Below, piece after piece: positions 16,247-23,262 of a stretch of 36,799 nt of DNA. Position 1 is the stretch's first letter; each line of letters opens with the position of its first letter. The stretch is taken from the NCBI GenBank assembly GCA_964463485.1, contig CAYXDO010000106.1:1-36799 (forward strand). The letters run 5' to 3'. This stretch comes from CAYXDO01 sp964463485. GTDB lineage: Bacteria > Myxococcota > Kuafuiibacteriia > Kuafuiibacteriales > Kuafuiibacteriaceae. The translations under genes and the position numbers were made by a program. Below the pieces are notes generated by a model. That model did no database searches and was not told the DNA's origin. It was given only the letters and a program-made list of their open reading frames with translations.

Positions 16247-17244
16247 GTAAGCTGAATCGACTCCTTCTCATCGCTCTCGTCGTGCAAATCCTCATCGTAG
16301 GGCTCGTCGGAGCCCGAGACGAGCCGAAGGTGGCTCAGCCAACACCGGTCTTCCCGGGCTTCGACGCGGACAAAGTCACCACGGTGGAGGTCGCCGGCTT
16401 CAGCGGCTTCGGTGACGACAAAAAGCCGCAGTCCGTGAAGCTCTCCAAAGAAGGCACGGCCTGGGGTGTCGCGGACGCCGAAGGGTACCCCGTCGCCAAG
16501 GACAAGATCGACACGTTCCTCAAGAACGTCGGCAAGCTCAAAGCCGGCAGCCCGGTCGTCACCAAGGAAGCTTTCCACCCGAAGCTCGAGGTCTCGCCTA
16601 CCGAATATCAGCGTAAAGTCACACTTACCCACGACGGAAAGCCCATGAGTTTCTTTCTCGGGAGCTCCCCCGGGTTCAAGAAGATCCACGTGAGGAAAGA
16701 CGGCGAAAAGGAGGTGTACCTGGCGGAGGAGCTCTCGGCCTGGGACGTCGGCTCCAAGGCCAGCGACTGGGTCGAGCGATCGTACCTCAAGGTGCCTGAC
16801 GCCGACGTCTGGGCCATGACCCTTCACAACGCACAGGGCACGATCCAGCTCGAAAAAGGACTCGACGGATCTTGGGCCATGGCCGGCGCCACACTGCCGG
16901 TCAAGAAGTCGTCGGTGGAAGACGTGGTGCGAAAAGCCGCGTCGATCACCGTCGACGCACCCATGGGAAAATCGGTCAAGCCCGAGTACGGGTTCGAAGC
17001 GCCGCTAGCCGAAGTCACCCTCGTGACCGGAACGTCGACGATCGCAGGCATGCCGCCAAAAATCACCACGACCCGTACGATCAAGGTGGGCGCCAAGGTC
17101 GAAGACAAATCGTACTATGTGAAGGCCAGCGACCAAGACTTTGTCATCACCGCGGCGAAGTGGTCGATGGACCCGCTCGTCACCAAAGCGATGAAAGATC
17201 TCGTCGAAGAGCCCAAGAAGGAAGACCCGAAAAAGTCCCCGTGA
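16243..17244 (+). CDS. DUF4340-domain membrane-anchored protein
   Basis: The 333-residue protein has an N-terminal membrane anchor (about 5-22, NRLLLIALVVQILIVGLVG). A DUF4340 ectodomain follows, with a beta-rich repeat pattern (VTTVEVAGF, FLKNVGKLKAG, WVERSYLKVPDADVWAMTL, YYVKASDQDFVI). The Lys/Pro-rich tail is probably disordered. ATG 16243 shares ATGA with the preceding stop, and ggagg lies 8 bp upstream. Proteins of this family commonly follow GldG-like genes, so it is probably the third component of the transporter. No catalytic motif is seen. Confidence 0.85.
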   Translation: MSKLNRLLLIALVVQILIVGLVGARDEPKVAQPTPVFPGFDADKVTTVEVAGFSGFGDDKKPQSVKLSKEGTAWGVADAEGYPVAKDKIDTFLKNVGKLKAGSPVVTKEAFHPKLEVSPTEYQRKVTLTHDGKPMSFFLGSSPGFKKIHVRKDGEKEVYLAEELSAWDVGSKASDWVERSYLKVPDADVWAMTLHNAQGTIQLEKGLDGSWAMAGATLPVKKSSVEDVVRKAASITVDAPMGKSVKPEYGFEAPLAEVTLVTGTSTIAGMPPKITTTRTIKVGAKVEDKSYYVKASDQDFVITAAKWSMDPLVTKAMKDLVEEPKKEDPKKSP

Positions 17245-17309
17245 CTGGCTATAGCCCGAGCCTATTTCGAGTCTAGCCTAGAGCCTGTTACGAAGGTCCT
17301 CAGGATTAC

Positions 17310-17485
17310 CTAGAGCGCCAATCGGCTTGGAACTCCAATGAAATCGTGCTCGTGCTCGTTCGTGCTCGTGCTCGGAATTCTTCGGATCGAGCAAGAGCAC
17401 GAAAGCACGAGCACGAAAGTCCGACCTTGGATCGATCTTCAACTGCCGGAAGACTTTGGGGCGTTTAACCGGATCGGCGCTCTAG
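17310..17485. repeat. ~175-bp segment with terminal inverted repeats and inner hairpin
   Basis: The ends are ctagagcgccaatc (from 17310) and gatcggcgctctag (17472-17485), reverse complements with one mismatch over 14 bp. Inside are two complementary arms of about 30 bp, 17344-17374 and 17388-17417, made of degenerate cgtgct units around a 13-bp loop. It resembles a small non-autonomous element, but no target-site duplication is clear. Confidence 0.45.
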
Positions 17486-17731
17486 AGCCCCAAAGGGGCG
17501 ACGGCTCGGGTTCCTGAGGCGGTTTGCGCATGGCGCGGACCGTCGTTGATCTCCTCGACAACCGCCGAGGTCTCGAAAACGCCGTGCCCGTGCCCGTGCC
17601 CGTGCCCGATCCTGAGGCAGGCTGAGGATTAGCAGGATTAACAGGTTCTAACAGGTTCTAGCCTACCCCCCAGCTGGCCAGTGCGGGACCGACCGGATCG
17701 AGCTCGGCCGCGCGTCGCGTGGGGACCGAAA
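17486..17731. repeat. Short tandem repeats in intergenic DNA
   Basis: This stretch holds a gccccaaaggggc hairpin near 17488, four tandem copies of cgtgcc (17583-17608), and an exact 10-bp tandem duplication acaggttcta x2 (17641-17660). No gene is recognised between the DUF4340 gene (plus) and the converging flippase gene (minus). The hairpins may terminate the two transcripts. Confidence 0.6.
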
Positions 17732-19387
17732 TCACTGGGATCCAAAACGTGCGAGCACCTTGGCAAGAATCTTCGTGCGAATGCGCGCCACGTCGTCGCG
17801 CTCCTCGGGACCGAGCGCAAGGGTGAGTATCGCCGCTCCGTAGGCCAGGAGTCCGGCGAACGAGATTACGAAAACCTCGAGCCAAGTCGTCGGCTGGACC
17901 CAATGTCGCACTCCGAACAGGACGGGCAACGCGACCACGGAAGGGACCAGTCCTCTCAACAGCGATTGGGTCGCGTACTCACCGAGCCTCGCTCCGGACA
18001 ACCTCAGCCCGATGGGAAAGTGCACGAAAGGAAGCACGAGCCACGTGCTGATCAAGGTAGCGATCGCCACCCCGACCGCTCCCAGCTTGAACGCCCCCAC
18101 GAACACCAATGCAAGGATGAGATCCACGAACTGAAGAGCGGCGAGCGCCAAGCCGTATCCCTTCTGGGAGGCGACCGCGGAAGCGAGCCTCGCGAGCATG
18201 GACGTGCCATACCGAAACGGAAACGACGCCAAGCTGAGCATGAGGACGGGGGCCGCCAGCGCGTACTCATCTCCTGCATACAGCCGGAAGATCTCCGGGG
18301 CCGAGGCGACCAGGGGACACGCGATCGCCATGGAGAGCCACATGCTGTACCGATTGCCAGAGAGGTAGGCCTGCTTGAGCGCCTCGCGCTCCCCGCGAAC
18401 GTGCAGCGCGGTAAGCATGGGGCCGGACGCCGCGGCGGCGTTGTTCCCGATCGTCTGGAGCTGCCGGGTGACGATCGTGCCCAAGTGAAAACAGGCGACG
18501 TCGAGCGGGGTGGCGAGCCGATTGAGGATGATCGGATTGAGCGTCGTTCGAATGAACCCGGAGGTCTTGATGACGAACCCCCACGCGCTGAAGCTCATCA
18601 GCTCCCGCTGCTTCGACAAGTCGATCGCCGCGCGCTCGACGCGCAGCGCCGGAAGCCACTTCCGGGAGAAATATTGGAGCACCAAGACCAAGACCACGTT
18701 CGCCGCAGACTCGGACGCGACCACCCAAATCACCCGAGGTCCCTCCAGGAGCAAGAGAGCCGTGAGCAGCGCCATCCGGAAGAGCTCCGAACCCACTTCG
18801 ATCAAATTCTTGAGTACGAACTTCTGGAGCGCAGTGAACGCGACGATGAAGGGTGACAGCACCAGGTTCACGACGGCGGAGATCAGAAGCATCCCGAACA
18901 TCAACCTCGCGTCCCAGATGCGCTCGGCGGGCACGTTGATGAGACTGTCGACGTGGTACGCGGTGAATGCGCCTCCGAACAGCATGAGTACGGCCACAAT
19001 AGCGAGTATGGGGAAGACGGACGAGACGATCTGAGTGACTTCCTCGAGCTTCCCCTCGTCATAAGCCGCCGTCACGAAGCGCCCAAACCCCGTGGTCAAC
19101 GCGAAGGAGATGAGAGGGACCAAAATCATCAAGCTCGTGACGACCGGGAGCAGGCTGTACTCTTCCGGCGTGATTCGGCGCAGCAGGTACTGCTGCACCC
19201 AGATCAAGACCGAGATGTTGAGGACGCGAGCGACGACGGAGCTGGTGGAGTTGATGAAGAGCAGCTTCTTGGAGATCTTGACCTTGCCGCGTTTCTTCTT
19301 GGCCTCCTCTGGCGCCTCCGGATTGGGATCACTGGGTGACGGTTCGCTCAACGCGCGGAGGATCCACCGAGGCGGCCGAGAGCGCAA
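17732..19387 (-). CDS. Wzx-like polysaccharide flippase
   Basis: The 551-residue protein starts with a charged cytoplasmic tail (about 1-40, Pro/Glu then Lys-rich). It then has about 12-14 hydrophobic helices in the MATE/polysaccharide-transporter arrangement, for example SSVVARVLNISVLIWVQQYL, LLPVVTSLMILVPLISFALT, LMFGMLLISAVVNLVLSPFI and GAVGVAIATLISTWLVLPFV. Such proteins move lipid-linked glycans across the inner membrane. The start is uncertain: TTG 19387 or TTG 19351, neither with a clear Shine-Dalgarno site. The glycosyltransferase gene lies upstream on the same strand, which fits a surface polysaccharide locus. Confidence 0.85.
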   Translation of the reverse strand: MRSRPPRWILRALSEPSPSDPNPEAPEEAKKKRGKVKISKKLLFINSTSSVVARVLNISVLIWVQQYLLRRITPEEYSLLPVVTSLMILVPLISFALTTGFGRFVTAAYDEGKLEEVTQIVSSVFPILAIVAVLMLFGGAFTAYHVDSLINVPAERIWDARLMFGMLLISAVVNLVLSPFIVAFTALQKFVLKNLIEVGSELFRMALLTALLLLEGPRVIWVVASESAANVVLVLVLQYFSRKWLPALRVERAAIDLSKQRELMSFSAWGFVIKTSGFIRTTLNPIILNRLATPLDVACFHLGTIVTRQLQTIGNNAAAASGPMLTALHVRGEREALKQAYLSGNRYSMWLSMAIACPLVASAPEIFRLYAGDEYALAAPVLMLSLASFPFRYGTSMLARLASAVASQKGYGLALAALQFVDLILALVFVGAFKLGAVGVAIATLISTWLVLPFVHFPIGLRLSGARLGEYATQSLLRGLVPSVVALPVLFGVRHWVQPTTWLEVFVISFAGLLAYGAAILTLALGPEERDDVARIRTKILAKVLARFGSQ

Positions 19388-19434
19388 GGCGCCTGTGAGG
19401 GCCGGAGTATCGTCTATGACGATCCGGCGGACGC

Positions 19435-19536
19435 ATGGGCTTCGTACGAGAAATGTGGGCGCTCCTCCGGGAGCGCAAGAAGCTCTGGCTCTATCGCTCG
19501 CGAAGGATGTCCGCCGCGCGCTTGGCCATCACGTAG
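19435..19536 (+). pseudogene. Truncated DUF5989-like gene start
   Basis: A 33-codon frame starts MGFVREMWALLRERKKLWL. This matches the N-terminal pattern of DUF5989 small membrane proteins (M-x-F-x-REL/MWAFLRERKK-x-WLLP). Family members then have a hydrophobic helix, but here the sequence changes abruptly to YRSRRMSAARLAIT and stops. The break falls at about 19490, next to the stop codon of the convergent glycosyltransferase gene (TAG at 19493-19491), so it marks a rearrangement junction. DUF5989 genes usually accompany polysaccharide genes. The identification rests on about 19 residues. Confidence 0.45.
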
Positions 19537-20528
19537 TATCCAGAACCGCGCATCGCCCGCCGCAACGCAAACGCCAACATCCCGGAGCGTCGACGAAGAC
19601 CCACCTTCGAAGCGGGCCGCCGAGCTGCCGCCTGTGGAACCTCCTCGAACAGCAACCGAGCCCAGCGGTCCACGAGTCGGGCCGTCGTGAACTCTTGGGC
19701 CCGCTTGAATCCACCCTCGATCATCGCTCGGTAGCGCTCAGGGCTCCCTCGAAGGTGATCGATGGCCCGAATCATCTCGTCCAGCGACGTGACCTCCACA
19801 TAATCGAGCTCACTCCGCCTGAGCTCTCGATAGGCGGACTCAGGCCCGAGAATCGCCGGCGAGCCCGCAAGCCATGAGTTGATCAACTTGGACGCTGGCT
19901 TCGACGGATGATCTCGCCTCCAACCGTGACGAACGGCGACCGAGAGATCGGTGCTCGAATAGTCATTCCATCGGCACTCCGAATAATCCGCGGACACATG
20001 GCCGCGATAGTCCACGACGTCCACGCGCCACTCGATGCCCCGCTGCGCCAACGCCTCCGCAAACGCTCGGCCGCGAAGCGCCGGGTTGAGACTGACCACG
20101 TGCCCTTTGAACTCGACCACGCGAATGTGATCACCCCGCGTCGAGCTTCGGGGCACGAGTCCGGGTTGGGGCCAGTGATGTACGTGAAAAACGCGCTCGG
20201 CATCGGCGGCTGGGCCGTTCTGCACGATCTCGAAGTCAGCGTAGGTTTGCGCCGCTTTGTCGGCGCGGACTACGACCAACACGACCTCCGTCGAGGGAGG
20301 GTTCGTGTACACCGCGCTGTCCGCATGGGCGACTACGACCCCGCGAAGAGGCATCCTGCCCGTGAGCGTGACCGGGTGCCCGGCTGCCAACATTCGGAGG
20401 TAGGTCTGGAGGATCCACGCGCGTACGCCGTAGCCGAAGTCTCGCCAATCGCGGTCCGGCGACAAGCCCGCGACCGATGTGATGTCCTCTCCAGGAAGGT
20501 AAAAGCTGACCGGCAACTCTCGCATCAC
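19491..20528 (-). CDS. GT-B-type glycosyltransferase
   Basis: The 345-residue protein has a C-terminal half like family-4-type glycosyltransferases: ADYSECRWNDYSSTDLSVAV, KPASKLINSWLAGSPAILGP, ESAYRELRRSELDYVEVTS, and DEMIRAIDHLRGSPERYRAM. The N-terminal half has a Rossmann-like FKGHVVSLNPALRG segment. It has no signal peptide, so it is cytoplasmic. The sugar donor and acceptor cannot be told. The start is GTG 20528 or ATG 20525 without a clear Shine-Dalgarno site. It lies upstream of the flippase gene on the same strand, about 100 bp away. Its 3' end abuts the broken DUF5989-like start. Confidence 0.75.
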   Translation of the reverse strand: MMRELPVSFYLPGEDITSVAGLSPDRDWRDFGYGVRAWILQTYLRMLAAGHPVTLTGRMPLRGVVVAHADSAVYTNPPSTEVVLVVVRADKAAQTYADFEIVQNGPAADAERVFHVHHWPQPGLVPRSSTRGDHIRVVEFKGHVVSLNPALRGRAFAEALAQRGIEWRVDVVDYRGHVSADYSECRWNDYSSTDLSVAVRHGWRRDHPSKPASKLINSWLAGSPAILGPESAYRELRRSELDYVEVTSLDEMIRAIDHLRGSPERYRAMIEGGFKRAQEFTTARLVDRWARLLFEEVPQAAARRPASKVGLRRRSGMLAFALRRAMRGSGYYVMAKRAADILRER

Positions 20529-20693
20529 GGAGGGATCCCAAACCCAGGGAGGATGGGGGCGGCATGTCGTTCAAACGTAAGGGGATGTCAAGCGCCCACA
20601 CGTGCAGGACGTGCAGGCAGGCGTAGGCAGGCGTACACGACCAACGCGGTGAGTTCCGGAGTGGAGTCTCCTCGAGCACGTGTTGGCTATCGT

Positions 20694-22526
20694 TCAGTCT
20701 CGTCGCTCGATTCGGTACGCAAGGCCCGAGAAACGGAAGGGCTGCCGGAGCACCGCATTCAGGAAGGTCTCGGAGCGGGCGACGATCGTGACCGATCGAC
20801 GGGCCCGAGTGATCGCCGTGTACAGAAGCGACCGAGTCACTCCCCTATGCTCCGGACCCTCTCCCAGGACGAGCGCGACCCGATCGTGTTCCTGGCCCTG
20901 CGCCCGATGTACGGTGCTGGCGTGTGCGAGCTCCAAGCGCGAGGCAATTGGCTCCAGGCTGTGAGCTCGGTGAGACCGGCCGCTCTGCCCTCGCTTCTCG
21001 AACACGGCATAACGACGGCTGCCGGCCCGAATCACGAAGCCCAGGTCGCCGTTGACCAGGCCCCGACTCGGATCGTTCTGGGTCACGAGCACCGGGTCTC
21101 CGGGTAGAAACTCGGAGGTCGAGCGTCCCGAGAGCGCCCGCGAAATGGACTCGACACCCGTTCGCCCAACATTTGTCGCACTCAGAAATCGAGCGGCCGA
21201 CAGGATCGAGAAAGCGCGGTCGGCAGGGCTCGGCACGCCCGCCCGCGGAGTGAGCGCCTCGCCGGCGTCGACGACCCAATCCGCGCCCACCACGACCTCT
21301 TCCAGGACCCGGGAACAACGAACCCGCCAGGAGTCGACGAAGTCTCCGAGCGACACCGGATCGAGGATCTCGACGCCCTCCCCTCTCACCTCTGCGACAG
21401 ACTGTCGCTTGCGAAGCAAAGACACCGCGCCGACCCCGTCGCCGGCCCGAACACGCTCCGCCACTCGCAGGACGTGCCCCCCCGCTTCGTCGTCCGCGCG
21501 CATTCGAAAGCTCTCGCCGAGTCGGACGGCATCCACGCGACCCTCGACCACATCGGCAAATGGCGCCCCGGCCCCTACCGCGGGCAGCTGGTCAGCGTCC
21601 CCGAGCCAACAGACTCGAGCCGAGGGGCGAAGGGCAGTAAGTAGCCCCTCGGCCATGCCGAGGTCGAGCATGGAACACTCATCGATCAAAACACGTCTGT
21701 ATGGGAGCGGATTCTCTGCACCAAACCGAAATCGATCGGCGGCCGGCGACCAACCCAGCAACCGATGCAGCGTCTGCGCCTGACCGAGCTGGGCCAAAAG
21801 AGCAAGGTCCGACTCAGCTGGCGACGCCACCGAACGCAGCGCTTGTTCTATCGACGTCGAGAGTCGGTCGGCCGCGCGGCCTGTCGGAGCGGCCAGGCCG
21901 ATGCTCTCGGGCGGGGCTCCGAGCCGCACTGCAACTCTCAAAATGGAGACGGCGATCGAAGTCTTCCCTGTCCCCGGGCCGCCCGTGATCGGAACGAATC
22001 GGCCCACCGTCGCGCCGAGGATCGCCTTCGCTTGCGCGTCCGTCCACACCTCGGCGGACCCGTCGGCAAAGAGACGAGGGCGAGCTCGGACGTCGTCCAT
22101 CGCCTCGGAGACCTTTGCTTCGAGGACCCGTGCTTCTGGAACGAGGCCGGCGTCGAGCAGACTTCGGATTTTGGCCGCAACCCGCAGCTCGGCGTTCCGG
22201 AGCTTCGCCGAGTAAACCAGCCCTTGCTCCACGACGATCGGAGAGATTTGCTCTCCCAAACTCAGCTCGTCGATCAGGCTCGAGACTGCGTCGAGCTCCT
22301 CCTCCGCTCCGAGCTCCTCCAACATCCACGCGACCCGCTCCCGCGGGACACAAGTGCTCCCACGACCTCGCGCCAACTCGAGGATCATCAAGATCAGACT
22401 CATTGGACGGGCGCCGGCCTCGCCGGCGATCAGCCTCGCGGCGTCTTCACAACAAGTCACCTGCCAGGGCAGCAGCTCGCCCTGAGGTTTCGTCGTTCGA
22501 TTTTTCAATCGACTCACTCCGAGCAA
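20694..22526 (-). CDS. recD: RecD-type exodeoxyribonuclease V alpha subunit/helicase
   Basis: The 610-residue SF1B helicase carries Walker A GGPGTGKT (182-189), motif Ia AAPTGRAADRL (about 212-222), Walker B VLIDECSML (279-287), motif III GDADQLPAVGAG (309-320) and motif IV ESFRMR. It also has the SH3-like insertion FLPGDPVLVTQNDPSRGLVN and motifs V/VI ASTVHRAQGQEHDRVALVLG and LLYTAITRARRS. The short N-terminal domain fits RecD of RecBCD rather than RecD2. It would be a 5'-3' DNA motor, but no recB or recC is within the window. The TTG start at 22526 has no clear ribosome site, and a different start is possible. It lies 46 bp downstream of the outer-membrane-like gene on the same strand. Confidence 0.88.
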   Translation of the reverse strand: MLGVSRLKNRTTKPQGELLPWQVTCCEDAARLIAGEAGARPMSLILMILELARGRGSTCVPRERVAWMLEELGAEEELDAVSSLIDELSLGEQISPIVVEQGLVYSAKLRNAELRVAAKIRSLLDAGLVPEARVLEAKVSEAMDDVRARPRLFADGSAEVWTDAQAKAILGATVGRFVPITGGPGTGKTSIAVSILRVAVRLGAPPESIGLAAPTGRAADRLSTSIEQALRSVASPAESDLALLAQLGQAQTLHRLLGWSPAADRFRFGAENPLPYRRVLIDECSMLDLGMAEGLLTALRPSARVCWLGDADQLPAVGAGAPFADVVEGRVDAVRLGESFRMRADDEAGGHVLRVAERVRAGDGVGAVSLLRKRQSVAEVRGEGVEILDPVSLGDFVDSWRVRCSRVLEEVVVGADWVVDAGEALTPRAGVPSPADRAFSILSAARFLSATNVGRTGVESISRALSGRSTSEFLPGDPVLVTQNDPSRGLVNGDLGFVIRAGSRRYAVFEKRGQSGRSHRAHSLEPIASRLELAHASTVHRAQGQEHDRVALVLGEGPEHRGVTRSLLYTAITRARRSVTIVARSETFLNAVLRQPFRFSGLAYRIERRD

Positions 22527-22572
22527 AGGGCATCGCGCGAAATCGGGGAGCCAAGCCGTCCGTAGGCGCGCG

Positions 22573-23262
22573 CTACAGCTCGAGCATGAAGCTGAGCCCG
22601 CCGGACAAGAACACCCAGCCTCCGGAACCCTCGCTCGTGACGGCTACGGTCGGATCCCAACGAACCTCCGGGAATATGTGGAATTTCCCAAGCGCGAGGT
22701 CGAACGCGACGCTGCCTGGGAACGCAAAAGTGATGAATCCGGTCCCAAGGTTCTGAGTCAAAATGAGCCCCATATCCCCCATGGGGACGTAATAGCGAAT
22801 GCCGACCGTGGGGGCGAAGAAGGGCGTGCTGGCAGCGTCGGAGCCGAAGTAGCCGAAGTTACCATCGATGAGGAAGGTCAGCGTCCGGTCGTCGCCGTCG
22901 CCGTTCAACGGGAGCTCGAAGCGCGGGTTGGCGAAGAATCCAAACGTCCCCGTCACGTCCTCGAACGCCTTGAGCAAGCTGAGCTCGAGCCCGAAATACT
23001 TTCCGGTGCCAAAGGCGTAATCGAACGCCGCCGCAGGCACGAGCGTGAAGTTGTCGGCGATGCCAGCGGCGGACACGCTGTCGCTGTCCGTGGTGGCGCC
23101 AGCAGCCGCCGCGATGGGTACCAGCGCGCCGACGCTGATCGCCGTCGTGCCATCAGCCATCGGCTTGACAGGCCGCGCGTAGGAGCCGTGCGGGAGGGCG
23201 CAGCCCCACGATCCTGCGAGGAGAGCGAGCGCCGCGAAGATGATCCGATGTTTGGAAATCAT
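22573..23262 (-). CDS. Probable outer-membrane beta-barrel protein
   Basis: The 229-residue protein has a signal peptide (about 1-21; LAGSWGC, a poor lipobox, so lipidation is doubtful). Alternating beta strands with aromatic ends follow: NFTLVPAAAFDYAFGTGKYF, FGFFANPRFELPLNG, FLIDGNFGYFGSDA, PTVGIRYYVPMGDMGLI, and GKFHIFPEVRWDPTVAV. The last strand ends FMLEL. This is the pattern of an 8-12-stranded barrel; no specific function is visible. Its ATG overlaps the stop of the upstream FG-GAP-like gene by 4 bp, so the two are translationally coupled. Confidence 0.7.
   Translation of the reverse strand: MISKHRIIFAALALLAGSWGCALPHGSYARPVKPMADGTTAISVGALVPIAAAAGATTDSDSVSAAGIADNFTLVPAAAFDYAFGTGKYFGLELSLLKAFEDVTGTFGFFANPRFELPLNGDGDDRTLTFLIDGNFGYFGSDAASTPFFAPTVGIRYYVPMGDMGLILTQNLGTGFITFAFPGSVAFDLALGKFHIFPEVRWDPTVAVTSEGSGGWVFLSGGLSFMLEL

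Noticed and set aside
17681..18856. 391-codon plus-strand open frame opposite the flippase gene
   Set aside because: Antisense to clear membrane helices; the product is Arg/Asp/Gln-rich without domains.
21765..22565. 266-codon plus-strand open frame opposite recD
   Set aside because: It covers the antisense of the Walker motifs of recD and encodes nothing recognisable.
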